Assembly (NCBI GenBank): GCA_963738135.1
Contig: CAVTVK010000003.1
Location: 1 to 64,000, forward strand
Source: Bog-473 sp963738135
GTDB lineage: Bacteria; Actinomycetota; Acidimicrobiia; Acidimicrobiales; RAAP-2
Direction: 5' to 3'
Length of the DNA stretch: 64,000 nt
The notes beneath the pieces are model-generated. The model had not been told where the DNA came from. It saw only the letters and a program-made list of their open reading frames with translations, and did not search any database. Within the stretch, counting starts at the first letter, position 1. The number at the start of each line of letters is the position of its first letter. This document shows positions 18,220-26,847 of this stretch, piece after piece. Both the position numbers and the translations under genes were made by a program.

Positions 18220-18998
18220 GCCGTGACATCCTTGCGGACAAACACCACCGTCGCCACGGCCACCCCCACGGCGAGATACATCACGCCTAAAACGAGCGAA
18301 TGGGCAAAGCCGACCGTTGAGAGCCCGCCCGCTGCAATGGCCTGCAGAAGCTGGCCCGGAAGCCATGCAGCGCTATGGGGAGCAATGCGGATCACGACGT
18401 TCTCGATGGGCAGCAGATAGGCAAACCCGACGATGACGGCCGTGACCGAGGAACGGAAGAGCAGGCCGACCACCAATCCGAGAACGGTGAACCCGATCGT
18501 CGCGAGCAGGAGATCGCCGAGAGCCCGGGTCAAGTCCGTGATTCCGGCGGCCGAGGTCCATGCGGCGGTGGGGACGTGGCGGCCGTGCGCCATGAGGACT
18601 GCGGCGACGGTGGCCACCAGCGCCGAGAACACGACGGCGCCAAGCATGAAGGTCAGCACCGCTGAGAATTTGCCGGCCAGGAGTACCGGACGCCTCGGTT
18701 GACGCACAAGGAGCTGGCGAAGTGTGCCCAAGCTGTACTCGCTGGCGATTTGCGTCGCGGCGATCCCGAAGGCGACGATCCCCAGAAGCACGGCAGCCCG
18801 ATTGACGCCATGAATGAGTCCATTGGGGAGGGCCAGCTGCGCCAGACTCGGCAGATCCCCGCCACCGGTGGCTGGCGCCTGGGCAAAGAGCAGCACGGCA
18901 AACAGAGATGCCGCGACGGCCAAGCCGACATAGGTTCCGATCAGGAGGTTCCGCCGCCTCAGTTTGACCCACTCGCTGCGAAATGCGGCAACGATCAC
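18216..18998 (-). CDS. ABC-2 type transporter permease
   Basis: 260 aa. The arrangement is that of bacitracin/lantibiotic-immunity-like ABC-2 permeases: N-terminal FRSEWVKLRRRNLLIGTY, a first helix, a large segment, then four further helices (GIVAFGIAATQIASEYSLGT; AVLTFMLGAVVFSALVATVA). It overlaps the ATPase gene by 4 bp (ATGA) and the COG4705 gene by 4 bp. With the ATPase it should form an exporter; the substrate is unknown but antimicrobial or lipid-active compounds are usual for the family. Confidence 0.85.
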   Translation of the reverse strand: MIVAAFRSEWVKLRRRNLLIGTYVGLAVAASLFAVLLFAQAPATGGGDLPSLAQLALPNGLIHGVNRAAVLLGIVAFGIAATQIASEYSLGTLRQLLVRQPRRPVLLAGKFSAVLTFMLGAVVFSALVATVAAVLMAHGRHVPTAAWTSAAGITDLTRALGDLLLATIGFTVLGLVVGLLFRSSVTAVIVGFAYLLPIENVVIRIAPHSAAWLPGQLLQAIAAGGLSTVGFAHSLVLGVMYLAVGVAVATVVFVRKDVTA

Positions 18999-19975
18999 TG
19001 CACGCCCCCCAACACGCCCTTGCGCTCGACGTCTCCAGAGTGGGTGCCGGTCAACGCAAAGTACGCCTCTTCCAGGCTTCTTTCACGTTCGGCCAGATGC
19101 ACGATGGTCATGCCTTCGAGAACAGCGGAGCTATTCAGAGCACCGGCAAAGGCTCCGCCGTTGACGACGACGACCGAGGCGGTCGACTCCTCTATCTGGG
19201 CATCGAGACCTTGAGCCGAGATGAGTGCGGCGAGCGTTCTGAGTTGACCCGGGTCACTTGGTCGGAGAACGAGATCGGCGTTGCGCAGTTCCCGAAGCTC
19301 GGCGATCGATCCTTGGAACACGGTTCGCCCGCTTGTGATCATCACGACGTGATCGCAGATGTGTTCGATCTCGGAGAGCAGGTGACTCGAGACGAAGATG
19401 GTCATGCCCTCGTCGGCCAGTGACCGGATGAGGCTGCGCATCTCCAGAATCCCGGCCGGATCGAATCCGTTGGTCGGCTCGTCGAGAATGAGCAATGCAG
19501 GATCGGCCAGCAACGCAGCTGCGATCCCGAGACGCTGCTTCATGCCCAACGAATAGCGACCGAATTTGTCTCCGCCCCGGTCGGCCAAGCCCACACGCTC
19601 CAGCACGATCTCGATCGTCGATGCCGAAAGCTGGCCGAGCCGAGTCAGCACCAAAAGGTTGTCTCGACCGCTTAGTTGCGGGTAGAAGGCCGGGGCTTCG
19701 ATCAGTGCCCCCACACCGTCGAGGTACGAGGCAGGATCGCGCAGGTTGCCGTCGAGGATCTGACCCTCGCCGCTGGTCGGCGTGATCAGTCCGAGGAGCA
19801 TCCTCATGGTGGTTGTCTTTCCCGCACCGTTTGGTCCAACGAACCCACAAATCGATCCACCGGGGATGGTGAGATCCAGGTTGTCGACCACTCTTCGGTC
19901 ACCGAAATCCTTGGTGAGACCGGAGGTGGCCACTGCTAGCGCGGACGTCTGAGCCGACGTCCGAACGGGCGTCAT
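18995..19975 (-). CDS. ABC transporter ATP-binding protein (ABC-2/BcrA-like)
   Basis: 326 aa. Walker A GPNGAGKTTTMRML at about 47-60, Q-loop region VGALIEAPAFYPQLSG, degenerate signature YSLGMKQRLGIAAALL, Walker B ALLILDEPTNGFDP and H-loop VSSHLLSE. The C-terminal 100 residues form the accessory domain of BcrA-type ATPases. First gene of a leftward operon: ATPase, permease, COG4705, small membrane protein. Divergent from a histidine kinase 112 bp away, the classic layout of a sensor system and the exporter it controls. Confidence 0.9.
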   Translation of the reverse strand: MTPVRTSAQTSALAVATSGLTKDFGDRRVVDNLDLTIPGGSICGFVGPNGAGKTTTMRMLLGLITPTSGEGQILDGNLRDPASYLDGVGALIEAPAFYPQLSGRDNLLVLTRLGQLSASTIEIVLERVGLADRGGDKFGRYSLGMKQRLGIAAALLADPALLILDEPTNGFDPAGILEMRSLIRSLADEGMTIFVSSHLLSEIEHICDHVVMITSGRTVFQGSIAELRELRNADLVLRPSDPGQLRTLAALISAQGLDAQIEESTASVVVVNGGAFAGALNSSAVLEGMTIVHLAERERSLEEAYFALTGTHSGDVERKGVLGGVQ

Positions 19976-20087
19976 GACGCGCGGTTCCTCTGCTCAGACA
20001 GCATGGGACGACTGTAGGAACTTCACCCCGTTTCGTCCACCGCCTGAAGGATGATTCTTCCAGCTCATTGGGTCATCCTCAAGGCGG

Positions 20088-21326
20088 ATGCCAGCTCTGC
20101 GATTCTCACGCGACAATGGAGCAATGGTGCTGTTGACGAGCGATCGACCCAACGCTGGGGAGTGGCATCCCGACCGTTTGCGGGTCTGGTGGGAGCGCAT
20201 TCGATCCTGGGACGACGGGCATCAGCGCTGGACCGACGTTGGCCTTGCCGCGTTCCTCTTGGTCGTCTCTGCCGCCATACCAAGGCGCTACGGGATCGAT
20301 CGCCTGGAGAGTGTCTTCTTTCAGATAGCGCTGATCGTTCCACTGATCTGGCGTCGCCGTGCGCCCACCACTGTCTTCTTGGTCATTTCCGCCGTGGCCT
20401 TCGTCCAATGGTTGACGGTGGTGCCGCTCCCAGCCGACATGGCACTGCTTGTCGCGCTGTTCACTCTGGCGGTGCACGCACCGCTGACCCGTGCCATCGC
20501 CGGTGCCGCCGTCCTCATGGCCGGGGTGATCATGGCGTCGATCCGATGGGGACCGGCGGGGGACCTCATTAAATCGCTCGTCTTCCTGACCGGTCTAGTG
20601 GTTGCCGCCCTCTTCGTAGGTCTGGCTCTGCGAACGTGGCACTCGTACATGGATTCACTCGTGGAACGAGCGAATCGACTCGAGTTCGAGCGTGATCAGC
20701 AAGCCAAACTTGCCGCTGTAGCCGAACGCTCTCGGATTGCTCGCGAGATGCATGATGTCGTCGCCCACAACGTCTCAATCATGGTGGCCCTAGCCGACGG
20801 CGCCTTGGCCTCTGCCGACGCTCATCCAGGGAGGGCCAAGGAGGCCATGGCCGACGTGTCGGCCACTGGACGTCTGGCCCTGACCGACATGCGCCAACTC
20901 CTTGGGGTGCTTCGAACCGACGATCTTGCAGCTGACCGGGAGCCTCAGCCACAGCTGGCGGGTTTGCCGCGTCTCATTCAGGGCGTTCGTGCCACCGGAC
21001 TGGACATCGAGTTCAAAGAGGTGGGTGCACAGTTCGATGTCGCACCGGGCATGGAGCTTACGGTTTTTCGGATCGTTCAAGAATCTCTGACCAATGTCTT
21101 GAAGCATGCGGTCGACCCGTCTTCGGTTCAGGTCACGCTCGACTTCGACCGGCCTTTCGTGGGAGTGCGCATTCGCGATGACGGTCGTTCGACCGTGCCG
21201 AGCTCGAGAGGCCACGGGCTTTGTGGGATGCAAGAGCGCGCCGCGTTGAGTGGAGGGGTCCTGATCGCCGGGCCCCAACCAGATGGAGGTTGGGAGGTGA
21301 GTGCCCGTGTGAGGGCCGACAGATGA
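20088..21326 (+). CDS. NarL/DesK-type sensor histidine kinase
   Basis: 412 aa. The N-terminal half (50-185) holds five or six membrane helices with short loops, as in intramembrane-sensing kinases. HisKA_3 dimerisation motif RIAREMHDVVAHNVS has phospho-acceptor His222. ATPase domain: N-box VFRIVQESLTNVLKHA, G-box GHGLCGMQERAALSGG. It overlaps the response-regulator gene by 4 bp (ATGA). The divergent ABC/COG4705 operon is the likely target. ATG 20088 has AAGGCGG just upstream; an in-frame ATG at 20124 is an alternative. Confidence 0.9.
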   Translation: MPALRFSRDNGAMVLLTSDRPNAGEWHPDRLRVWWERIRSWDDGHQRWTDVGLAAFLLVVSAAIPRRYGIDRLESVFFQIALIVPLIWRRRAPTTVFLVISAVAFVQWLTVVPLPADMALLVALFTLAVHAPLTRAIAGAAVLMAGVIMASIRWGPAGDLIKSLVFLTGLVVAALFVGLALRTWHSYMDSLVERANRLEFERDQQAKLAAVAERSRIAREMHDVVAHNVSIMVALADGALASADAHPGRAKEAMADVSATGRLALTDMRQLLGVLRTDDLAADREPQPQLAGLPRLIQGVRATGLDIEFKEVGAQFDVAPGMELTVFRIVQESLTNVLKHAVDPSSVQVTLDFDRPFVGVRIRDDGRSTVPSSRGHGLCGMQERAALSGGVLIAGPQPDGGWEVSARVRADR

Positions 21327-21994
21327 CCATCCGGGTGCTTCTCGCCGACGACCACGCCCTATTGCGGAAAGGGTTCCGTATGATCCTTCAGGAGGAAGAT
21401 GGTATTGAGGTCGTGGGGGAGGCGTCCGACGGGGACGAGGCGGTGGCGATGACCATGCATCTCGATCCTGATGTCGTCCTCATGGACGTACGGATGCCGG
21501 GCACCGATGGGATCGAGGCCACATCGCGCATCGTCAGGTCGGGCTCCACGTCCCGGGTCGTGATCCTGACCACCTTCGACCTCGACGAGTATGCCTTTGC
21601 GGGATTGCGGGCCGGAGCGAGCGGATTCCTACTGAAGGACGTCCCACCGGCGGAACTGATTGGCGCGGTGCATGTGGTCGCCCGCGGGGATGCGGTGGTG
21701 TCGCCCCGTGTGACAAGGAAGTTGCTCGACACCTTCGCCCTAGAAATGCCAGATCCGCAATCCAACGGACGTCACCACACCACGGAGATCGACGAATTGA
21801 CCGATCGTGAGCGTGAGGTATTGATCGAGCTGGCTGAGGGACTGTCCAACGCCGAGATCGCTTCGCATCTTTTTGTGACCGAGGCCACAATCAAGTCTCA
21901 TGTTGGCAAGATCTTGACGAAACTGGGATTGAGAGACCGCGTGCAGGCGGCTGTCTTCGCGTTCCAGGTTGGTTTGGTCAAGCCAACTCGCTAG
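21323..21994 (+). CDS. NarL/FixJ-family response regulator
   Basis: 223 aa. Receiver domain with acidic pocket ADDH, phosphorylatable Asp55 in LMDVRMPG, Thr in ILTTFD and Lys in FLLKDVPP. C-terminal LuxR-type HTH: LTDREREVLIELAEGLSNAE, then ATIKSHVGKILTKLGLRDR. Its start overlaps the stop of the cognate kinase gene. It presumably activates the divergent exporter operon. Confidence 0.92.
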   Translation: MTIRVLLADDHALLRKGFRMILQEEDGIEVVGEASDGDEAVAMTMHLDPDVVLMDVRMPGTDGIEATSRIVRSGSTSRVVILTTFDLDEYAFAGLRAGASGFLLKDVPPAELIGAVHVVARGDAVVSPRVTRKLLDTFALEMPDPQSNGRHHTTEIDELTDREREVLIELAEGLSNAEIASHLFVTEATIKSHVGKILTKLGLRDRVQAAVFAFQVGLVKPTR

Positions 21995-22197
21995 CTCGCT
22001 ATCGGCTTGGCATTCTGAGCGTGTCCCGTACACCAGCGAATGTGAACGGGCCAATCTGTCTAACTTTGCACCGTCATAGACGGGATGGCGGCGTAGGGTT
22101 TCAATGGGTTCGGGAGTGACTTCGCCGAAGAGCCGGCCGCGCTGGGTGTGGGGCCGGTCACGCAGCATGGAGTCGTCCCTGAGTGTCCTCCCGGACC

Positions 22198-23217
22198 CTA
22201 TCTGGCGTCGAGGAGCAACTGGCTGTAGACGGCGTTGGAGAGCTGACGCTTGAGGGATCGAATCGCTTCCTTCTTGGTCTTGCCCTCGGCCACCTTGCGC
22301 TCGAAGTAGATCCTGCCTTGTGTGCCGGGATTGCGGATCTGGGTGATCGCTGCCATGTGGAGGTTGTGATTGAGCGTGCGGTTGCCCCGCCGTGACACCC
22401 GATGCACCACCCGGCCACCAGAGGAGAGTTCGATCGGCGCCGTCCCGTTGTAGGAGGCAGAGGCAGCGCGGTTGGCGAAGCGACGTAGGTCGCCCGAGTA
22501 GCCGATCAAACCAGCGGCCAGCACCGGGCCCACCCCATAGACGTTGGTCACCGACGTCCCCGATGCCTTGACGGCAAGCTTGATGCGGCGGTGGGACTCC
22601 TTGGTCTGAGCATCGAGACGGCGCACGTCGTCGAGAAGCTCGAGCACCAAGTCGAAGCGCATCTGTTGGGCCGGCGTCTGTGGACTCAAGTGCGAGAGCA
22701 GGGCCTCGGCGTCAGAAACGTAGAGTTCCTTGGCAATTCCGCCCGGAGCGAGCTCGGCGAGCAAGGAGTGGAGACGGCAGATCGTCCGGATCCGCTGGAC
22801 GCCGATGTCGTGATTGCGCTTGGCCAACAGACGGAGCACCTCTGCGTGGTCCGCCGGCTCGACAGATCGAAGCCGCGGGGAACGCAGGGCGGCGATGGCG
22901 ATCGAATGGGCATCGTTGGGGTCGTTCTTGTTCGACCGCTCGCTGGCCAGCACCCTGATGCGCGAGGCCAAGGTGGCCGGAACGTCGAGGACCTCTTCGC
23001 CTCGAGCCACCAGCTGCTGGGCCAGCAGATAACCAAGACCTCCTGCGGACTCGATGGCCCAGGTGCGCTTCTCGAAACACTCGGCCCAATTGATGAGTTG
23101 GTCCACCTGGCGACTGGTCGCTCGCACCTTGACGCTCGAGAGCTGGTCTTCGGCTCCGTCGAGCGCCACCGCAGTGTGTGATGCCTTGTGCGGGTCGATG
23201 CCGATCATCACATTCAT
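22198..23217 (-). CDS. IS110-family DEDD transposase
   Basis: 339 aa. Start ATG 23217 follows AAGGAGGTAGTC. N-terminal RuvC-like DEDD domain: IGIDPHKASH (first Asp), AIESAGGLGY (Glu), KNDPNDAHS (Asp pair). C-terminal Transposase_20 domain with the helix-hairpin-helix GVGPVLAAGLIGYSG and the region around YNGTAPIELSSGGR that contains the catalytic Ser. Full length for the family, so this copy may still be active. Confidence 0.95.
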   Translation of the reverse strand: MNVMIGIDPHKASHTAVALDGAEDQLSSVKVRATSRQVDQLINWAECFEKRTWAIESAGGLGYLLAQQLVARGEEVLDVPATLASRIRVLASERSNKNDPNDAHSIAIAALRSPRLRSVEPADHAEVLRLLAKRNHDIGVQRIRTICRLHSLLAELAPGGIAKELYVSDAEALLSHLSPQTPAQQMRFDLVLELLDDVRRLDAQTKESHRRIKLAVKASGTSVTNVYGVGPVLAAGLIGYSGDLRRFANRAASASYNGTAPIELSSGGRVVHRVSRRGNRTLNHNLHMAAITQIRNPGTQGRIYFERKVAEGKTKKEAIRSLKRQLSNAVYSQLLLDAR

Positions 23218-23450
23218 GACTACCTCCTTGTGGTGGTTGGACACCACGGGGGGCACTCCTGCTTGTGGACTCCGGTGCTCGTTCCTCTTTTGAGCCACTC
23301 CGTGGCGAAGTCCAGGCGGGAGACTCTTCGAAAGGAAGCCAACCGGACCAGGCCGGCGGCGGGCACTTTGAGAGCTACCCCGCAAGGACCTCTAAACGCT
23401 ACGGATCACCCGCAACGCCTGCAGGCAGTCTCAAGCAGGCACCATGGGGC
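23218..23450 (-). ncRNA. Candidate bridge RNA region of IS110 copy A
   Basis: The 5' non-coding end upstream of the transposase is where IS110 elements encode the bridge RNA that pairs with donor and target DNA. Two blocks are strictly conserved between the diverged copies A and B: 24 identical bases at 23385-23408 (B: 36892-36915) and the 16-mer GTGGCTCAAAAGAGGA (minus strand, near 23283-23298; B: 37002-37017). Sequence between them varies, as expected if guide loops differ while the scaffold is kept. Exact RNA ends are not defined. Confidence 0.45.
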
Positions 23451-23504
23451 TGCTTGCGAGTCGTGCTGAGCGACGAGGCTCCTAACGGGGACGATGCGGC
23501 CACC

Positions 23505-23816
23505 TCAGCCCATCTGCGCCGCCTGGTACAACTTGACCGAGCCACCGCCGCCCAGCCCCGGACATCCCTTGGCCAACACGACAGCATCATGAAGATTGGC
23601 CGCCTCAATGACCGTATAGCCGGTCGCCGGATCGGGCCCGGCCCCAGGGCTGGGGGTTCCATCAGAAGCGATGGTGGCAAAGTCGCTGAATGGCGAACCC
23701 ATGTCGATCACGGCATCGCCCAACGTTCCGAACCACGCCATCCAGCGGTCCATGACCTCGGGGGATGGTTGTTCGGGTGTCTCGCCACCATGGAACATCA
23801 GCACGAACTTCGCCAT
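23505..23816 (-). CDS. YCII/DGPF-domain small protein
   Basis: 103 aa. ATG 23816 follows AAGGAGAAATGAC. MAKFVLMFHGGE at the start, the central GYTVIEAANLHDAVVLAKGC and the Gly-rich end VKLYQAAQM are typical of YCII-related (DGPF) proteins, a ferredoxin-like dimeric fold. In actinobacteria these genes often accompany ECF sigma factors; none is adjacent here. Function of the family is mostly unknown. Confidence 0.8.
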   Translation of the reverse strand: MAKFVLMFHGGETPEQPSPEVMDRWMAWFGTLGDAVIDMGSPFSDFATIASDGTPSPGAGPDPATGYTVIEAANLHDAVVLAKGCPGLGGGGSVKLYQAAQMG

Positions 23817-23981
23817 GTCATTTCTCCTTGATTGGATGTCTCGGCGCAGTGGGTTGCCTGCCAGGCTCGCACACAGGACCCAAAGATGCATCCCGATTCC
23901 AGCGGGCGGGCACTACAGGGGCGCCACCGCTGGCGGGGGTCGGATCTCGGCATATGTCCACCTCGTGGTTTAGCCTTGTAC

Positions 23982-24311
23982 GTGGCCTTTGATGAGGGAT
24001 TGGCGGAGCGAGTGCGAGATCTCGCAGGCACAAAAGAAGGATTGTCGGAGCGCAAGATGTTCGGTGGTCTTTGCTTCCTATTGCACGGGAACATGAGCTA
24101 CGGAATCGTTGGTAGCGAGCTCATGGTTCGGGTGGGCCAGGCTGCGTACAGCGAGGCGCTGGCCCTGCCTCACGCTCGAGAAATGGACTTCACTGGACGC
24201 TCCATGCGCGGCATGGTCTTCGTTTCTGAAGAAGGGATCTCAGAGGACGACGATCTGAGGGACTGGCTGCAGCGTGGTATCGACTTCACCGGATCGTTGG
24301 CGGCCAAATAG
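23982..24311 (+). CDS. TfoX N-terminal-domain protein
   Basis: 109 aa from GTG 23982 (reads as MAFDEGLAERVRDL). TfoX_N signature: KMFGGLCFLLHGNMSYGI and then REMDFTGRSMRGMVFV. Family members are stand-alone domains related to the competence regulator TfoX; their role in actinobacteria is unclear. TAGCCT six bases before the GTG could be a -10 box of a leaderless message. A longer frame from 23832 overlaps the promoter region of the YCII gene and is rejected. Confidence 0.75.
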   Translation: MAFDEGLAERVRDLAGTKEGLSERKMFGGLCFLLHGNMSYGIVGSELMVRVGQAAYSEALALPHAREMDFTGRSMRGMVFVSEEGISEDDDLRDWLQRGIDFTGSLAAK

Positions 24312-24405
24312 CCTCCGTGCCCCACAGGCGTAGAGACTCGATCCGATCAGAGCCAATCGATACGCGAATACACGTCCAGTCCGTGAAGCATGGAGGTCGA
24401 GTCAA

Positions 24406-24852
24406 ATGAGTGTCGATGTGACGACGGAAATCGAAATCGACCGTCCGCGAGCTGAGGTCGCGTCATACTCGATGGATCCACACAACGCGACAGCGTGGTA
24501 CAAGAACATCAAGTCGGTGAACTGTGAGACACCCGGACCGCTGTCGGTGGGTTCTCACATCACCTTCACCGCGAAGTTCCTCGGGCGTTCGCTTGTCTAC
24601 ACCTACGAAGTCAGGGACCTCGTGCCAGAGGAGCGATTCACACAGTCGACTTCCGAGGGCCCGTTTCCTATGGAGACCACCTACCACTGGGAGTCGCTGC
24701 CCTCGGGCGGAACCAGGATGTCTCTGCGAAATCGAGGAGAGCCATCGGGATTCTCAAAGGTGATGGCACCCCTACTCAGCGGGGCGATGAGGAGAGCCAA
24801 CCAAAAAGACCTTGCCCGCCTCAAGATCATTTTGGAGTACGCCGACCGATAG
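24406..24852 (+). CDS. SRPBCC-family protein
   Basis: 148 aa. ATG follows GGAGGTCGAGTCAA. START/Bet v1-like helix-grip fold: N-terminal strand VDVTTEIEIDRPRAEV, YTYEVRDLVPEERFT, TTYHWESLPSGGTRMSLRN and a long C-terminal helix (ANQKDLARLKIILE). Such proteins bind hydrophobic ligands or act as polyketide cyclase-like or HSP90-activator-like domains. No motif identifies the ligand. Confidence 0.8.
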   Translation: MSVDVTTEIEIDRPRAEVASYSMDPHNATAWYKNIKSVNCETPGPLSVGSHITFTAKFLGRSLVYTYEVRDLVPEERFTQSTSEGPFPMETTYHWESLPSGGTRMSLRNRGEPSGFSKVMAPLLSGAMRRANQKDLARLKIILEYADR

Positions 24853-25090
24853 CGAAGTGACGAAAGAGGTATCCCACTTCGCCGGGACGGTGGGGCGTTC
24901 GGCACCCTGGTCGCACCCCTCGGTCCGCAATGGCGCGGCGCATCAACATCCACGCGCAGATCGCCGAATCGGTACCCGGTCGGCCCGAGGCGCGTTGGCC
25001 CAGCTTGGTCGTCGTTCTGTACAGGTAACCAAACACTGGCCCCCTGACCCAGGGGCGCTGAGCGGTCCGTGGCAACGAAATCGTGCCCAA

Positions 25091-25310
25091 TCAGGCCTTT
25101 GGCCGGGCAAGGTAAAAGGTGCGGCCGGTGACCTTGGCCAGCTTCGTCGCCCCCTTGAAGGTGTCCGTCTTGAACCACTGCATTGCCCGCTCCATGTCAT
25201 CGGTCTTGATGTGGAACAGCGCAGCCTTCGGGTTGTCGATGTCCTGATACGCGGGTCCGTCGGTGATGCCGAACGTGGCCCGGTTGGAGGCATGCAGGTA
25301 GTGCTGCGCA
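25091..25310 (-). pseudogene. Truncated copy of the small ABM-like protein family
   Basis: Encodes the last 73 residues of the family member intact at 49667-49936, from AQHYLHASNR to the stop, with few changes (FKGATKLAKVTGRTFYLARPKA). The first 18 residues with the ribosome binding site are replaced by unrelated sequence, exactly where a MarR gene fragment begins on the other strand. The long open frame to 25540 is therefore a chimera, not a gene. Confidence 0.7.
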
Positions 25311-25492
25311 TTCAGACACGATCGGCGACGCTTGACGTCGCCCTGACCCACAACGGCCGGCAACGATTCGAGCAGGTATGGCCAGGACACGAAGAGGGCA
25401 TCGGGCGCTACTTCGTCGGCCCGCTCACAAAGTCGGAAATCGACGAACTTGGTGGCATCCTCTCGGTCACCGCAATCTGCGGTGTCGATTAG
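25311..25492 (+). pseudogene. C-terminal fragment of a MarR-family regulator
   Basis: The plus-strand frame reads LDVALTHNGRQRFEQVWPGH, then EEGIGRYFVGPLTKSEIDEL and a short tail to the stop at 25492. This is the wing end and C-terminal dimerisation helices of a MarR regulator. The recognition helix and N-terminus are missing, cut at the junction with the ABM-like fragment. It ends convergently with the FMN-reductase gene, overlapping its stop region by 4 bp. Confidence 0.6.
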
Positions 25493-26220
25493 GAGCGATA
25501 TTCGGGGTTGGGGAAGTCGAACCGGACACCGGCGTCCCATTGTTCGCGCTGATTGCCGTGGCTGGGAAACCCGCCCACACTCTTTAGAAGCCGGGCCAGG
25601 TGGAGCATATTCCAGGTCAAGAAAGTGGTGTTGCGCTGGGTGAACTCGTTTTCAAGGCCGATGCGAGTGCCGTCAGGCAGGCGGTCACCGTAGCTGGGGC
25701 CGGGGCCAGCTTCACCTATCCACCCGGCATCGGCCTGCGGGGGAATGGCATAGCCGATGTGTTGCAAGCTGTAGAGGACGTTGGAAGCGCAGTGTTTAAT
25801 GCCGTCCTCGTTGCCGGTGATCAAACAGCCTCCTACCTTGCCGTAATACAGCCATTGGCCTCGGTCGTTCAGCTCACCAGAGTGGGCGTACAGCCTCTCG
25901 ATGATCTTCTTCGTCTCACTGCTGTTGTCGCCGAGCCAGATTGGGCCGGCGATGACCAGGATGTCGGCACTCAACACTCGCTCGAACAACTCAGGCCATG
26001 CGTCGGTCGCCCAACCGTGTTCACGCATGTCCGGGTATATCCCCGTCGCGATCGGGTGGTCGACCGCCCGGAACTGGTCGATCCGGACACCGTGTTTGGC
26101 CATGATCGTCGCGCTGGCATCTACCAGTAGCTGGGTATGGCTCACTCCAGGCGATCGCGTCAAGGTCGTATTGATGAACAGGGCAGACAAATCAGAAAAA
26201 TCCAGTTCGCTGTCGGGCAC
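25489..26220 (-). CDS. NAD(P)H-dependent FMN reductase/flavodoxin-fold protein
   Basis: 243 aa from GTG. Flavodoxin-like fold: DLSALFINTTLTRSPGVSHT (phosphate-binding loop), then DILVIAGPIWLGDNSSETK, a good match to the PxWxGxxSxxxKxxxD-like isoalloxazine loop, and KVGGCLITGNEDG. The family reduces FMN or quinones with NADPH. No ribosome binding site is obvious and the gene stands alone. A role in redox detoxification is a family-based inference. Confidence 0.8.
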   Translation of the reverse strand: MPDSELDFSDLSALFINTTLTRSPGVSHTQLLVDASATIMAKHGVRIDQFRAVDHPIATGIYPDMREHGWATDAWPELFERVLSADILVIAGPIWLGDNSSETKKIIERLYAHSGELNDRGQWLYYGKVGGCLITGNEDGIKHCASNVLYSLQHIGYAIPPQADAGWIGEAGPGPSYGDRLPDGTRIGLENEFTQRNTTFLTWNMLHLARLLKSVGGFPSHGNQREQWDAGVRFDFPNPEYRS

Positions 26221-26592
26221 TCGTCAACGGTACCCGTTACAGCTTCCGGGTTTGCTGCTCCGCAGAGATTTCTCGGGCGCCTGATTTGGCCAACGCTACG
26301 AGGTATGGGTGGATTGCCAATTCAGACTCTACGAATCGCTCATTGAATCCTGGGCACCATTCTGAGCGGGACAGAGACTCCAAGAAGGGAGGCGCTAGCT
26401 CTCAATGCGACTCGTCCGAAGTACCGATCTGTCCTACTCCCGGCGATCGGGGGCACCCTCGTGACTACCACAAGCCTGCTAGGGCCGGCCTATTGCGACG
26501 GCGAACAACTGCAGGATCTCCGATGGTCCTGAAGCAAGTGTTTCATTGGTGTCCGAGGGGTGCCCCATGCCGGCACAACTGGGGCTTGGACT
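26221..26592. other. Intergenic region without a supported gene
   Basis: 372 bp between the FMN-reductase start and the anti-sigma stop. Short frames on both strands lack codon-like bias and ribosome binding sites. Nothing else was recognised. Confidence 0.4.
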
Positions 26593-26847
26593 TCACTCAG
26601 ACCGCCAGCGTCGGTACAGATCGATGAGATCCTGCTTGGCCTCAGCGTTCAGCTCCTCCACCTCGACCGAGCCAGCCAGGGCAATTGTTGCCCTGATCTG
26701 CTCCAAATAGGCCGAACAATTCGGACACGCACGAAGGTGTTTCTCGAACCGACGGCGATCCCTCCGAGACAGACAATCCTCGAGGTAGTCGGTGACTAGC
26801 TCCACGGCTTGCTGACACACCAGGTCCTTCCGTCTCAGCGTCAGCAC
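26593..26847 (-). CDS. Zinc-finger anti-sigma factor (zf-HC2)
   Basis: 84 aa from GTG 26847, overlapping the sigma stop by one base (TAGTG). ZAS motif H-x3-C-x2-C is visible in KHLRACPNCSAYLEQI, with an upstream Cys in VCQQAVELVTDYLED. No membrane segment follows, so this is a soluble anti-sigma factor like ChrR/RsrA-type domains. It should bind and silence the sigma factor encoded just upstream; redox or metal sensing is plausible through the zinc site. Confidence 0.88.
   Translation of the reverse strand: MLTLRRKDLVCQQAVELVTDYLEDCLSRRDRRRFEKHLRACPNCSAYLEQIRATIALAGSVEVEELNAEAKQDLIDLYRRWRSE

Larger units (their letters stand above)
22105..23450 (-). mobile_element. IS110-family insertion sequence, copy A (intact transposase)
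   Basis: Boundaries were estimated by comparing this element with copy B (36851-38100). Shared sequence runs from the block at 23436-23449 on the transposase-upstream side to the block at 22111-22137 on the downstream side. No terminal inverted repeats are visible, as expected for IS110. The element carries one transposase gene and about 230 bp of 5' non-coding sequence. It lies between the response-regulator gene and a YCII-like gene without disrupting either. Confidence 0.8.

Noticed and set aside
25311..25540. Single 149-aa minus-strand gene spanning 25091-25540
   Set aside because: Its first half is antisense to a MarR C-terminal fragment; only the second half matches the ABM-like family, so the frame is a recombination chimera.
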